DNA of 64,000 nucleotides from the NCBI RefSeq assembly GCF_038624605.1, contig NZ_CP152020.1:496001-560000 (forward strand). Direction: 5' to 3'. How positions within the stretch are numbered: the stretch's first letter is position 1; the number at the start of each line of letters is the position of its first letter. Of this stretch, positions 1 through 8,166 are shown piece after piece. A program made the translations under genes and the position numbers. A model generated the notes under the pieces. The model searched no databases. It was not told the origin of the DNA and saw nothing but the letters and a program-made list of their open reading frames with translations. Source of the stretch: Psychrobacillus sp. FSL K6-4046 (GTDB lineage Bacteria; Bacillota; Bacilli; Bacillales_A; Planococcaceae).

Positions 1-905
1 TGAACCGTGCAAAAGACAGCAAATCAGTTCCAGACCATCGCACATATAGCTTACACGAAAGCATGGAAAAGATTGAAATCGTATCAGATCTTTCAGAGCT
101 TGATGTGAAGCAATCTGGCAGTGATATTACAGTGAAGGAAGCTTTAGAAAATAATGTGGATACAGCAATTTCAGAGCTAGTGACAGATAAAACACAAGCA
201 GATGCAGCTAAAGGGAAATACCAAGTAGTTAAAATTACAACGACTAATCCATTCCCACAAGTTTTAAATTATTTGGCTCATCAATCTGCAGGGATTGTGT
301 CTAAAAAACAAGTAGAGAGCATCAACACTTACGATGTTGCTACCTTCGATGTAAACAAAGATATTCCTTACGGGGATCAAAATACAGTAACGGAAGGTGC
401 TTCTTACAATAATACGTTATATGCTAGTGGGCCTTACATCTTATCCCACAAAAATGATTATGAGGCAGTATTCGTAAAAAACCCAGCTTATATGCAAGGA
501 ACTGAAAACGAGCCGAAGATTGCAAACGTAACCGTTCGTTTCATTGCAGATGCAGATAGCGCGCTATCGGCTCTTCGCAACGGAGAGATTCATATATTTA
601 ATGGAGTTCCTGAAACAAAATACAAATTAGTAGAAGATGATAGCAAGCTAACTCTTCAGAAAAACGATAGCAATGCTGTAAGTTATCTGCTATTTAATAC
701 AAAAGGTCGTGATGTATCAGAAAGCGAATCTTTACGTAAAGCGATTCTGTACTCGATCAACCAGGATGAAATCATTAACTATTACCAAGGAAACAAGAAA
801 AAAGCAGTATCAACTGTAAGTCCTCTTGTAGAAACGGGTAACGAGCTTAAGGCAGATGCTGCTAAGGTAAATGAGTACTTAGAGGCTTTTAAAGCAGGTA
901 AATAA
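1..905 (+). CDS. ABC transporter substrate-binding protein, family 5 (peptide type), 5'-truncated by window edge
   Basis: The reading frame is already open at base 3, so the start and the N-terminal lobe lie outside the window; the first ATG at 63 is internal. The visible part of about 300 residues looks like the C-terminal two thirds of an oligopeptide/dipeptide-binding protein (SBP_bac_5): GPYILSHKN, followed by a repeated-substrate stretch, an ADADSALSALRNGEIHIF segment, and LRKAILYSINQDEIINYY, which matches the family's 'R-A-i-yaIdre' region. Such proteins deliver peptides or nickel to a membrane permease. After that motif most family members continue for another 100 or more residues, whereas this one ends about 50 residues later, so the C-terminus is short or the gene is a divergent member. 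A strong terminator follows 9 bases after the stop, so it ends its transcript. Family call is good; substrate unknown. Confidence 0.75.
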   Translation, partial: NRAKDSKSVPDHRTYSLHESMEKIEIVSDLSELDVKQSGSDITVKEALENNVDTAISELVTDKTQADAAKGKYQVVKITTTNPFPQVLNYLAHQSAGIVSKKQVESINTYDVATFDVNKDIPYGDQNTVTEGASYNNTLYASGPYILSHKNDYEAVFVKNPAYMQGTENEPKIANVTVRFIADADSALSALRNGEIHIFNGVPETKYKLVEDDSKLTLQKNDSNAVSYLLFNTKGRDVSESESLRKAILYSINQDEIINYYQGNKKKAVSTVSPLVETGNELKADAAKVNEYLEAFKAGK

Positions 906-913
906 ATAATATT

Positions 914-949
914 AAAAGGCATACTCGTGTAAGCGGGTATGCCTTTTTT
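914..949 (+). terminator. Intrinsic terminator after the solute-binding gene
   Basis: AAAGGCATAC pairs with GTATGCCTTT across an 11-base loop and runs into a T tract. It lies just after the stop at 905. Confidence 0.85.
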
Positions 950-1082
950 GTTAACTTTATTTTTAAAATTGAGCTAGAATATTTTTTCCTAGCTCATGTT
1001 CCTTTAATATTGTCTTTGACTAACGCAACAGTTAGTTTAGGCGTAACATTTCAAAAAAAACTAAGCTCATGAAAAATCAACT

Positions 1083-1265
1083 CTAGCTTTTAACAGAGCC
1101 TTTTAAATTTACGCGTGTAAAAGAACTCAAGACTCTTTTCAAAAAAGGTTTTCGGACTTTCTTTTTTCTAGATAGGTAGTTATGTCCTAATTTAGATTGT
1201 CTTACTTCCTTTTCCAAGTCAGCCATCCGTTGCTTTGCATATTCTATATCATTAATCGTAATCAT
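1083..1265 (-). CDS. Small basic hypothetical protein (60 aa)
   Basis: I do not recognise this protein. The preferred start is the ATG at 1265 (MITINDIEYAKQRMADLE...), because AAGGAG lies 7 bases upstream; the longer open frame reaching 1292 has no ribosome site. The protein is short and highly charged: a predicted helix with heptad-like spacing over residues 5-25, then a lysine/arginine-rich tail (RKKKVRKPFLKR), with no membrane segment and no cysteine. It is the last member of a minus-strand run of very small ORFs (1508-1567, 1327-1422, 1083-1265) that could share the promoter near 1598-1625. A small DNA- or RNA-binding or regulatory role is possible but is only a guess from charge. Confidence 0.55.
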   Translation of the reverse strand: MITINDIEYAKQRMADLEKEVRQSKLGHNYLSRKKKVRKPFLKRVLSSFTRVNLKGSVKS

Positions 1266-1326
1266 TATTTTTCTCCTTAAGGAGAAGTCCAATTATATTG
1301 TTAAGGTGTGGCTAGCACCATTCCTG

Positions 1327-1422
1327 TTAGCCACTTTTACTTAAATAGTGTGTTGGCAACTCCAATTTATTTTTACCTACAAATTTATTAATCTGCTTAT
1401 CACTCTTTTTTGATATCATCAT
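1327..1422 (-). CDS. Candidate microprotein, 31 aa
   Basis: Reading the minus strand, AAGGAGG is followed 7 bases later by ATG ATG ATA TCA and an open frame of 31 codons ending in TAA at 1327. The peptide begins MMISKKSDKQINKF and ends HYLSKSG. It is basic and hydrophilic, with no cysteine and no signal peptide. The ribosome site is close to ideal, which is the main argument that it is translated. It lies between the 19-aa and 60-aa frames of the same strand. A weak hairpin (GTGGCTA at 1308-1314 with TAGCCAC at 1328-1334) overlaps its stop. Function unknown. Confidence 0.4.
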   Translation of the reverse strand: MMISKKSDKQINKFVGKNKLELPTHYLSKSG

Positions 1423-1507
1423 TTCTTTTCCTCCTTCATTTATTATTTTTCCGATTAAACCAATAGCATCATTTTAGTCGACTGGGGTTTTCTCTCCCCA
1501 ACCATTG

Positions 1508-1567
1508 CTATCCACTTTCGAGAGATTCCTTTTTTAATAACTTTCTTCGCTGTTCCATGATCATCAT
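1508..1567 (-). CDS. Candidate microprotein, 19 aa
   Basis: On the minus strand AAGGAG precedes ATG ATG ATC ATG GAA by 8 bases; the frame gives MMIMEQRRKLLKKESLESG and stops. It is the first frame after the promoter-like element at 1598-1625. Another 16-codon frame (1455-1505) follows but has no convincing ribosome site. A frame this short can occur by chance, so the call rests on the ribosome site and on its place in a co-oriented series. Confidence 0.25.
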   Translation of the reverse strand: MMIMEQRRKLLKKESLESG

Positions 1568-1597
1568 CACCAGCACTCCTTTTCTTATTATTTTGTT

Positions 1598-1625
1598 TAT
1601 ATATGCAACACGCAATGCGTGAAAA
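1598..1625 (-). promoter_or_regulatory. Candidate minus-strand promoter with palindrome CACGCAATGCGTG
   Basis: On the minus strand TTTTCA (1625-1620), a 16-base spacer and TATATA (1603-1598) form a plausible SigA promoter for the microprotein run downstream. A 13-base palindrome, CACGCAATGCGTG (1609-1621), occupies the spacer, the position of a repressor operator. Confidence 0.4.
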
Positions 1626-1647
1626 CACCAAAGTTTTTAAAAATGCA

Positions 1648-1686
1648 CAAAAAAGAGCACACGCTTCTTTACATAAGCGTGTGCTC
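1648..1686 (-). terminator. Second terminator after the 25-aa peptide gene
   Basis: A 12-bp perfect stem (1655-1666 with 1675-1686, GAGCACACGCTT) is followed on the minus strand by a T run. It is one of two terminators in series. Confidence 0.85.
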
Positions 1687-1690
1687 ATAG

Positions 1691-1713
1691 AAAAAAACGG
1701 CATAACATGCCGT
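1691..1713 (-). terminator. First terminator after the 25-aa peptide gene
   Basis: ACGGCAT (1697-1703), a 3-base loop and ATGCCGT (1707-1713), followed on the minus strand by seven T residues. Confidence 0.8.
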
Positions 1714-1722
1714 CAGTATTAA

Positions 1723-1800
1723 TTATTTACAAATAAAATAATTAGCGGTTGGGCACGAAATCACTATACGAATATTTTTTGAAGTTTTAAATGTAGTCAT
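1723..1800 (-). CDS. Candidate small peptide gene, 25 aa, two cysteines
   Basis: This frame is too short for ordinary gene calling but has all parts of a transcription unit: a promoter-like pair (TTGACA, 18 bases, TATCCT) ending at 1842, a GGAGG ribosome site 8 bases before the ATG at 1800, and two consecutive intrinsic terminators 10 bases after the TAA. The peptide starts MTTFKTSKNIRIVISC and ends PTANYFICK, with cysteines at positions 16 and 24. Size, basic N-terminus and paired cysteines suggest a secreted or modified peptide (signal, bacteriocin-like), but no processing enzyme, transporter or receptor gene is adjacent, so that is speculation. It could also be a transcribed small RNA in which the frame is incidental. 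Confidence 0.45.
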   Translation of the reverse strand: MTTFKTSKNIRIVISCPTANYFICK

Positions 1801-1841
1801 TTTCCGTACCTCCATTTCTAATTTGAATATCTAACTACTTG

Positions 1842-1871
1842 AGGATATCATTGTTTATTTCTGAATGTCAA
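1842..1871 (-). promoter_or_regulatory. Candidate promoter of the 25-aa peptide gene
   Basis: On the minus strand TTGACA (1871-1866), an 18-base spacer and TATCCT (1847-1842). The -35 box is a perfect consensus; the -10 is 4 of 6. Confidence 0.5.
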
Positions 1872-2140
1872 CATATTTCTGAATATTATGTACAAGATTG
1901 TATCTCAGTAGCTTCACATCCCAATTTGTTGCTGATTATTTTTCTACTAATATCCACCGATTAAATCCTATTTTTTTTCACATAGGATAAGCTATATTTT
2001 GTCCTAAAAGATACGAGTGTATTACGGAGACTAAACATTAACAAATCTTTTTCGATCAAGCTATTATCCTCCTTCAAATATATAAGCTTACAAAGACCCA
2101 CGTGTCCTCTTCGGCTATTTGAAATATTTTTAGAAAAATT
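1872..2140. other. Intergenic stretch with no supported gene
   Basis: AT-rich DNA between the peptide promoter and the ECF sigma promoter. A minus-strand 60-codon frame (1961-2143) is open, but its start has no ribosome site and its composition is not protein-like, so it is not annotated. Confidence 0.5.
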
Positions 2141-2168
2141 CAAACTTTGGGTGTTTGGGAATCGTTTA
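2141..2168 (+). promoter_or_regulatory. ECF-type promoter of the sigma/anti-sigma pair
   Basis: CAAAC (2141-2145), 17 bases, then CGTTTA (2163-2168). This resembles the bacillar ECF pattern GAAAC-N16/17-CGT and fits autoregulation of the sigma gene that starts 27 bases later. Confidence 0.45.
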
Positions 2169-2194
2169 CTATATAGAGAGAGGAGCTTGCGATT

Positions 2195-2710
2195 TTGTTG
2201 ACTGTTTATGAACTAAGAGAATTGATGTTTCAATATACAGAGCCTTTAATACGTTTAGCTTATGGTTATGTAAAGGATCTTCAAGCGGCAGAAGATATTG
2301 TACAAGAAGTTTTCATCAAGTTTTATCATCAGAATTATTATGAAGAACGTGGTGAGCTAAAAGCTTATTTAATGAAGATGACTGTTAATAAAAGCAAAGA
2401 CTATTTAAAAAGTTGTACCTATCGGAAAGTTCGCATACAGAGCAAAATCTTCTCAACAACAGGCAAACAAAATGTGGACGAATTCGTGAAAAAAGATGAA
2501 GAAGCCATTATTGGGGATGCAATTCTTGAACTGCCCTTAAAACATAGGGAAGTTCTCATACACTTTTATTTTAATGAAATGACAATTTCGGAAGTAGCAC
2601 ATTTATTATCCATTCCTGAAAGTACAGTAAAAACTCGGTTAAGTCGTGGAAGAGACCTATTAAGAAATCGACTGAAAGGAATAGAATGGGAGGCGCTATT
2701 AAATGAATAA
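2195..2710 (+). CDS. ECF RNA polymerase sigma factor
   Basis: A 171-residue sigma-70 family protein of the extracytoplasmic-function type, which directs RNA polymerase to stress promoters. Region 2 is visible at residues 10-45 (LIRLAYGYVKDLQAAEDIVQ, with the D-A-E-D/V-Q-E-V-F core), and region 4 at about 105-165, where ISEVAHLLSIPESTVKTRLS is the helix-turn-helix that reads the -35 element. The start is TTG at 2195 with AGGAG 9 bases upstream; a second TTG directly follows. The stop overlaps the start of the next gene by 8 bases, the usual coupling between a sigma factor and its membrane inhibitor. Length fits SigM/SigV/SigW relatives, but I cannot assign it to one of them. Confidence 0.9.
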   Translation: MLTVYELRELMFQYTEPLIRLAYGYVKDLQAAEDIVQEVFIKFYHQNYYEERGELKAYLMKMTVNKSKDYLKSCTYRKVRIQSKIFSTTGKQNVDEFVKKDEEAIIGDAILELPLKHREVLIHFYFNEMTISEVAHLLSIPESTVKTRLSRGRDLLRNRLKGIEWEALLNE

Positions 2711-3854
2711 ATTTATCCCAACTAAAATGCGAGATTTAACCGAAAGTAAACAACGGGTGATGCAAAATGTAGTAAGTGAGATTGAAAACAACTCGAAACG
2801 ACCAAAACATCAATGGCGATTTGTTGCGGTTTCTTTTGTTTTACTAATGTGTACAATCCTTTTTATCTTAAATATTAAAAATGAACTGCCCTCAAACAAG
2901 CTACAGGCTACATCAGAGCAACGTTTTGATTTAACAAAGCCTTCATTCATAGAGGAACGAGGAATCCTTTATCTGCAGGGTATAACGTTAGGTGACTCTC
3001 ATAAAAAGGTTATAGGGGTCTTAGGCGAAAATTATTCAATTATACAAGAGGAAGATAGCAAAGCAGACCTCATCATGGACTACGACGGTCAGGCCAAATT
3101 CTACTTCGATGATGATAAATTGAATTCAGCAGTTTTCATGAATGTAGATAAAAACTATTTCAACCAAGTATTTAAAGATTACGATGGATTTAAATTTTTC
3201 ACATTTATTTATACAGACTATGATGGTCATTATTTCTACTCGAATGAGACAAAACAAATAATAGAAGCCATAACGGGGACTTCTGAAGGGAAATTACAAT
3301 TATCCTTGTCCTATAACGATCCGAATTACCTAAATGCTGAATATCTATATAGGATAGAAAAGAAACTTAATAATCAACGCCATTCTCCATCAAGCATTAA
3401 AATAGATTTAGTTAATCCAACAATCTTCGAGGAGCAAGGTCACCTTCACCTTAATGGAGTAACATTGGGTGACTCATCATCAGAAGTAATTGAACGCTTT
3501 GGTAATAATTATCTAATCGGTCGAGTGGATGGAGGTGGCTCCGACTTCGTTTTAGATTATGGTAAGCAAGCGAGCTTCTCTTTTTACGAAGATAAACTAA
3601 TATCAGTAGCACTAACAAAAGTTGATAAAGACTACTTTGATCGATTATTTAATGGCTATGAAGGATTTAAATTTGTTTCTGCTTCTAGTGAAGACGATAA
3701 GATTCGTTTTATCTACTCGAAAAAGACGAATAACATAATAAAAGCAACAACACAAACTCCTAACCAGGAGCTACATCTCTATCTATCGAATTCTGATCCT
3801 AGCCTCTATGAAATTCCAAATTTTCTTGAAGCGATGGAACAATATCCAGATTAA
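2703..3854 (+). CDS. Membrane partner of the ECF sigma (putative anti-sigma) with duplicated extracellular domain
   Basis: The 383-residue product has a short cytoplasmic N-terminus (about residues 1-38), one membrane helix (FVAVSFVLLMCTILFILNI, about 40-58) and a large outside portion made of two copies of a domain of about 140 residues (roughly 75-215 and 232-380). The copies align through 'F-E-E-x-G-x-L-x-L-x-G-x-T-L-G-D-S', 'G-x-N-Y', 'D-Y-x-x-Q-A-x-F-x-F' and 'K-x-Y-F-x-x-x-F-x-x-Y-x-G-F-K-F'. The 'LGDS--V---G-NY' pattern recalls the DUF4309/YjgB-like fold, but this is only a resemblance. No classical ZAS zinc motif is visible in the N-terminus. Overlap with the sigma gene supports an inhibitor/sensor role; proof would need a binding test. 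Confidence 0.7.
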   Translation: MNKFIPTKMRDLTESKQRVMQNVVSEIENNSKRPKHQWRFVAVSFVLLMCTILFILNIKNELPSNKLQATSEQRFDLTKPSFIEERGILYLQGITLGDSHKKVIGVLGENYSIIQEEDSKADLIMDYDGQAKFYFDDDKLNSAVFMNVDKNYFNQVFKDYDGFKFFTFIYTDYDGHYFYSNETKQIIEAITGTSEGKLQLSLSYNDPNYLNAEYLYRIEKKLNNQRHSPSSIKIDLVNPTIFEEQGHLHLNGVTLGDSSSEVIERFGNNYLIGRVDGGGSDFVLDYGKQASFSFYEDKLISVALTKVDKDYFDRLFNGYEGFKFVSASSEDDKIRFIYSKKTNNIIKATTQTPNQELHLYLSNSDPSLYEIPNFLEAMEQYPD

Positions 3855-3915
3855 TTTTTACACTATCTCTTTTACTGGTAACGTATGTAAGTATCCAATT
3901 ATTATTTCTGCATAT

Positions 3916-3954
3916 AAAAAAGGCACCTGGTTTCTACGATCCAGTTGCCTTTTT
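3916..3954. terminator. Bidirectional terminator
   Basis: AAAAAGGCACCTGG with CCAGTTGCCTTTTT (one mismatch) and A/T tracts on both sides. It separates two convergent genes. Confidence 0.85.
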
Positions 3955-3974
3955 CAATAATTATCAACAATAGC

Positions 3975-4175
3975 TTAGAAGAAAAAATAAAGTATGAGCA
4001 CAATTACACCTAAAATAATGGAAAGCCATCCTACAATAAGCTGCTTGTAGTGATACAATGCTACAAATCCTAAAACAATAGCAGCTAAACCTAGCCAAAT
4101 TGGGTAGAAGAAAAAGCCTACAATTGCTAGCACGATACCAAGAAGCCCTATCCATAAGCCTGCGTTATTAACCAT
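3975..4175 (-). CDS. Small three-helix membrane protein (66 aa)
   Basis: Almost the entire sequence is hydrophobic: helices at about residues 5-22 (LWIGLLGIVLAIVGFFF), 25-42 (IWLGLAAIVLGFVALYHY) and 46-65 (IVGWLSIILGVIVLILYFF). AAGGAGGG lies 6 bases before the ATG at 4175, so translation is well supported. Proteins of this size and pattern are common in Bacillus relatives and are often given a misleading 'C4-dicarboxylate transporter' label; the sequence gives no evidence for transport. Single-gene unit sharing the terminator at 3916-3954. Function unknown. Confidence 0.75.
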   Translation of the reverse strand: MVNNAGLWIGLLGIVLAIVGFFFYPIWLGLAAIVLGFVALYHYKQLIVGWLSIILGVIVLILYFFF

Positions 4176-4438
4176 TTTACACCCTCCTTTTCTTATTTAT
4201 GAGAACGAACTACACAGCTGTTCTTATAAACTAGTATATGAGGGGGGGACTAAGACTGTTGAGCAATTTGCTAGGGGTTCTCTAGTAAGAACAGAAATAG
4301 GTCTACCGAGGGAGCAGGGTACTGAAAGGGTCTAGTGCGTGTGATATTAAATAGACGAGCTTTCTAGTTTTTGGATATAAAAAGAACTGAAGACAAAACT
4401 CTTGGAGTTAGTCTTCAGTCTGTAAAGATAGACTTCTA

Positions 4439-5236
4439 TTATTTCCCGCCTAAAAGGTCAAAAAGGCCACCAGTTATACTTCCTTCTCCTTTAGATCCTC
4501 CACCTGGTGTTTGGGGAGCAGCAGCAAACACTCGACTCGCTAAACGGCTAAATGGAAGGGATTGAATCCATACTGTTCCAGGGCCACGTAGAGTTGCGAA
4601 GAATAATCCTTCACCGCCAAATAGAGCTGTTTTAACTCCTTTAACCATCTCAATGTTATAGTCAACATCTGAAGTCATAGCTACTAGGCAACCCGTGTCC
4701 ACTCGTAATACTTCCCCAGGTCGTAAAACTTTTTGGTGTATCGTTCCTCCAGCATGAACAAATGCTAGACCGTCTCCTTCGAGCTTTTGCATGATGAATC
4801 CTTCACCGCCAAAGAATCCAGTACCTAACTTACGTTGGAATTCAACTCCAACGGAAACTCCTTTAGCTGCGGCCAAAAATGCATCCTTTTGGCAAATAAT
4901 TTTTCCTCTATACTCGCTTAAATCCATTGGGATTATTTTTCCCGGATAAGGGGAGGCGAAGGAAACGTGTTTTTTACCGCTACCTACGTTAGTAAAAGTA
5001 GTCATAAACAGACTCTCACCTGTTATTAACCGTTTCCCTGCGCCCATTAACTTACCCATAATCCCACCGCCACTACCCCCGGAGCCATCTCCAAAGATAG
5101 TTTCCATAGAAATGCCATCCTCCATCATCATTAAGCTGCCAGCCTCAGCTACAACCGTTTCCTGTGGATCCAGTTCAATTTCAACAAACTGCATATCGTC
5201 CCCATACAACTTGTAATCTATTTCATGATTATTCAT
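4439..5236 (-). CDS. AIM24/TIGR00266 family protein
   Basis: This 265-residue protein matches the TIGR00266 (AIM24, formerly DUF124) family: an N-terminal beta strand region with [17 protein letters not shown], a glycine-rich insert (about residues 49-60, [10 protein letters not shown]), and the paired [27 protein letters not shown] and [19 protein letters not shown] segments that form the family's repeated beta sheets. The C-terminus is rich in glycine and proline. There is no signal peptide or membrane helix. In eukaryotes AIM24 acts in mitochondrial inner-membrane organisation; in bacteria the role is unknown. GAGGAGG lies 8 bases before the ATG. It is monocistronic and is divergent from the lysine operon. 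Confidence 0.9.
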   Translation of the reverse strand: MNNHEIDYKLYGDDMQFVEIELDPQETVVAEAGSLMMMEDGISMETIFGDGSGGSGGGIMGKLMGAGKRLITGESLFMTTFTNVGSGKKHVSFASPYPGKIIPMDLSEYRGKIICQKDAFLAAAKGVSVGVEFQRKLGTGFFGGEGFIMQKLEGDGLAFVHAGGTIHQKVLRPGEVLRVDTGCLVAMTSDVDYNIEMVKGVKTALFGGEGLFFATLRGPGTVWIQSLPFSRLASRVFAAAPQTPGGGSKGEGSITGGLFDLLGGK

Positions 5237-5474
5237 TCTTTTTTCCTCCTCGGTGTAATTAAATAACTATACGAATGATAAAATAAAAGGTTCCTGTTTT
5301 TTTATAGAGCAACACCTTCATTACGACATGTCGAAGCTACTTATAGGCTTTTGTATTCGTAGTTTATTGTTATCCTGCATTGTAGTTCAGTTTTATAAAG
5401 GAACTTTTATTAAATTTTTCTTAATTTTTAAATTTTTTAAAGGGTTTTATTAGTAATTATAGAATTTATTATAT

Positions 5475-5490
5475 ATGTAAACGTTTTCAA
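5475..5490 (+). promoter_or_regulatory. CcpA-type cre site upstream of the lysine operon
   Basis: ATGTAAACGTTTTCAA fits the catabolite-responsive element consensus WTGNAANCGNWNNCW at every fixed position. It lies 24 bases before the aldehyde dehydrogenase start, downstream of any promoter in the AT-rich 5400-5470 stretch, a position where CcpA binding would block transcription. This predicts repression of the operon on preferred sugars. Confidence 0.75.
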
Positions 5491-5513
5491 TTTTAAGAGA
5501 GAGAGGTAAGGAT

Positions 5514-6989
5514 ATGAAACTAACAAATTTTATTAACGGAAAATGGCAAGAGGGAGAGGCTTCATACACTGCTGTTTTAAATCCAGCAAACGGTGAGCAA
5601 CTAGCAGAAGTAAGGATGTCTACAAAAGAGGATGTAGACGCTGCAGTAGAGGCTGCAGTGCAGGCACAAAAGAAATGGGCATTAGTTCCGGCTCCAAAAC
5701 GAGCGGACTATTTATATGAAATTGGTAGACTGATGAAAGAAAGGAAAGAACACCTAGCTCAAGTACTGACAAAAGAGATGGGGAAGGTGATAGAAGAAGG
5801 TCGTGGAGAAGTACAGGAAGGAATTGATATGGCCTTTTATATGGCAGGTGAAGGAAGAAGACTTTTTGGAGAAACGACCCCTTCTGAGCTTGCAGACAAG
5901 TTTGCTATGAGTGTTCGTGCACCAATTGGTGTTGTTGGACTGATTACACCATGGAATTTCCCAGTGGCTATTGCTACGTGGAAGTCGTTTCCAGCTTTAG
6001 TTGCGGGCAACGCATTTATTTGGAAGCCTGCTACAGAGACACCAATGATGGCGTTTGAGATGGCTAAAATATTTGAAGAGGTTGGTCTGCCAAGTGGCGT
6101 GGCAAACGTCGTATTTGGTTCCGGATCAGAGGTGGGAACTGCAATGATTGAGCATAAAGATGTAAAGGTTATTTCGTTTACTGGCTCAACAGATACGGGA
6201 AGTAAGGTAGCTGAGCTTGGCGGAAAGCACATAAAGAAGGTTTCCTTAGAAATGGGCGGAAAAAATGCTGTCATCGTTATGGAGGATGCAGATTTAAATC
6301 TTGCAGTAGACGGAATTCTTTGGAGTGCCTTTGGTACAGCTGGACAGCGCTGCACAGCATGTAGTCGAGTGATTGTGCATAAAGATGTGAAGAAGGAACT
6401 GGAAAAAATGCTTCTAGAAAGAATGGAGAAGTTAACAATTGGTGACGGAATGGACGAAACAGTCAAGGTTGGTCCAGTTATTAACAAGGATGCATTAGAG
6501 AAAATCCACTCCTACATTCAAATTGGAAAAGAGGAGGGGGCTAACCTTGTTGTAGGTGGTAATATCCTTCAAGATGGGGATTTAGCTAAAGGAAATTACT
6601 ATGCTCCCACTCTTTTTACAGATGTGAAACCAGATATGAGAATTGCTCAAGAAGAAATCTTCGGACCGGTTGTTTCATTAATTGAAGTGGAATCATTGGA
6701 AGAAGCAATAGAAGTAAACAATGGAGTGAAATTCGGGTTGTCCAGTTCTATTTTCTCTAGAGATATCAATAAAATATTTAGAGCTCAACGAGATTTAGAT
6801 ACGGGGATTGTCTATGTTAATGCTGGAACAACGGGTGCTGAGATACATCTTCCGTTTGGAGGAACAAAGGGTACAGGGAATGGCCACAGAGATTCTGGAG
6901 TTGCGGCGCTAGATGTTTATACAGAGTGGAAGAGTATTTATATAGATTACAGCGGGAAGCTACAAAGAGCTCAAATAGACACAGAATAA
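5514..6989 (+). CDS. Aldehyde dehydrogenase, probable 2-aminoadipate-6-semialdehyde dehydrogenase
   Basis: A 491-residue NAD(P)-dependent aldehyde dehydrogenase. Visible landmarks are ITPWNFP with Asn148, the cofactor-binding [11 protein letters not shown], the general base Glu246 in LEMGGKN, the catalytic Cys280 in GQRCTACSR, and the C-terminal [20 protein letters not shown]. The next gene encodes a lysine 6-dehydrogenase, whose product (allysine, or its cyclic imine) is exactly what this enzyme would oxidise to 2-aminoadipate; the substrate call therefore comes from context, while the family call is direct. GAGAGAGGTAAGG precedes the ATG. It heads a three-gene operon spaced 13 bases and then overlapping, under the cre site at 5475. 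An alternative is a succinate- or glutarate-semialdehyde dehydrogenase. Confidence 0.88.
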   Translation: MKLTNFINGKWQEGEASYTAVLNPANGEQLAEVRMSTKEDVDAAVEAAVQAQKKWALVPAPKRADYLYEIGRLMKERKEHLAQVLTKEMGKVIEEGRGEVQEGIDMAFYMAGEGRRLFGETTPSELADKFAMSVRAPIGVVGLITPWNFPVAIATWKSFPALVAGNAFIWKPATETPMMAFEMAKIFEEVGLPSGVANVVFGSGSEVGTAMIEHKDVKVISFTGSTDTGSKVAELGGKHIKKVSLEMGGKNAVIVMEDADLNLAVDGILWSAFGTAGQRCTACSRVIVHKDVKKELEKMLLERMEKLTIGDGMDETVKVGPVINKDALEKIHSYIQIGKEEGANLVVGGNILQDGDLAKGNYYAPTLFTDVKPDMRIAQEEIFGPVVSLIEVESLEEAIEVNNGVKFGLSSSIFSRDINKIFRAQRDLDTGIVYVNAGTTGAEIHLPFGGTKGTGNGHRDSGVAALDVYTEWKSIYIDYSGKLQRAQIDTE

Positions 6990-7002
6990 GGGGGAAGTCG
7001 AT

Positions 7003-8166
7003 ATGAAGGTAGCTGTATTAGGTGCAGGTTTAATGGGGAAGGAAGCAGCAAGAGATTTAATCTTGAGTCCAAATGTGGAGAAAGTATATTTATGTGATTT
7101 GGACGTTGGGCAGGCCAATATGTTTAAGGAAAAAATGCAAAACTCTAAGATTGAGGTTTTAAGGCTAGATGCAAATGACGATGCCAACTTAATAGAAGTG
7201 ATGAAAAAGGCAGATGTCGTGATCAATGCACTGTTTTACTCATTCAATGAGAAAGTGGCTAGAACCGCAGTCGAAGTAGGAGTGCACTCTATTGACCTTG
7301 GTGGTCATATTGGAGGTGCTACAGATGCTGTGCTTTCGTTAGATGAAAAGGCGCAAGCGAAAGGGGTAACGATTATTCCAGACTTAGGAGTAGCTCCGGG
7401 GATGATCAATATTCTTGCAGGCTATGGTGCTAGTAAATTAGATGAAGTGACAGATATTCACCTGTATGTTGGAGGAATACCTGTAGAACCAGAAGGGATA
7501 TTCAAATATAATATCGTGTTTTCTTTAGAAGGAGTATTTGATCACTATACCGATCCTTCTCATGTAATAAGAAATGGTCAATTAGAGGAAATAGACTCTT
7601 TAACAGAGGTTGAGCCAATCCAGTTTGACGGATATGAGGAACTGGAAGCGTTCCATACAGCAGGGGGGACGTCCACTCTAACTAAATCATTTCCTGACGT
7701 TCAAACATTAGAATATAAGACAATTCGCTATAAAGGCCATGCAGAGAAATTTAAGCTGTTGGTAGATTTAGGTCTTACGGATAAAAATAAAACAGTCAAC
7801 GCTGGAGGAAATATTGTAAACGTTCGAGAGGTCCTGAAAGAAGTGCTGACACCGTCCCTTCTCCTAGGCGATAAAGAGGACGCAGTGCTACTAAGAGTTA
7901 TCGTTAAAGGTGAAAAGGATGGAAATGAAACAATTTACACGTATGAAATGGCAACTCAAAAGGATCCTTTATCTGGTGAAACTGCTATGGCTCGTGCCAC
8001 TGCAAATACCATTTCAGTTGTTGCACAAATGATTGGCAATGGTGTTATTACAAAACCAGGCGTGTCTACACCGGAGCTAATTGTACCAGGTGAATTATAT
8101 ATTAAGGAAATGTCTGCTAGAGGCGTTGAGATAAAAGAATATGTAACAAGAGGTGAAACAGTTTGA
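7003..8166 (+). CDS. lysDH: L-lysine 6-dehydrogenase (saccharopine-dehydrogenase fold)
   Basis: The 387-residue protein begins with a Rossmann nucleotide-binding motif ([15 protein letters not shown]) and carries the landmarks I recall from the Geobacillus stearothermophilus L-lysine 6-dehydrogenase: [85 protein letters not shown] and the C-terminal [18 protein letters not shown]. Length also matches. The enzyme oxidatively deaminates the epsilon-amino group of lysine with NAD to allysine, which cyclises to piperideine-6-carboxylate. GGGGGAAG lies 6 bases before the ATG. Its neighbours supply the next oxidation step and a later beta-oxidation-like step. Saccharopine reductase activity is the main alternative. 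Confidence 0.85.
   Translation: MKVAVLGAGLMGKEAARDLILSPNVEKVYLCDLDVGQANMFKEKMQNSKIEVLRLDANDDANLIEVMKKADVVINALFYSFNEKVARTAVEVGVHSIDLGGHIGGATDAVLSLDEKAQAKGVTIIPDLGVAPGMINILAGYGASKLDEVTDIHLYVGGIPVEPEGIFKYNIVFSLEGVFDHYTDPSHVIRNGQLEEIDSLTEVEPIQFDGYEELEAFHTAGGTSTLTKSFPDVQTLEYKTIRYKGHAEKFKLLVDLGLTDKNKTVNAGGNIVNVREVLKEVLTPSLLLGDKEDAVLLRVIVKGEKDGNETIYTYEMATQKDPLSGETAMARATANTISVVAQMIGNGVITKPGVSTPELIVPGELYIKEMSARGVEIKEYVTRGETV

Noticed and set aside
1455-1703. Minus-strand 82-codon ORF
   Set aside because: It starts within two strong terminators; smaller frames with real ribosome sites explain the region better.
1961-2143. Minus-strand 60-codon ORF
   Set aside because: No ribosome site and no protein-like pattern; it overlaps the ECF promoter of the sigma gene.
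5837-6487. Long minus-strand ORF inside the aldehyde dehydrogenase gene
   Set aside because: Mirror frame of a gene with clear catalytic motifs.
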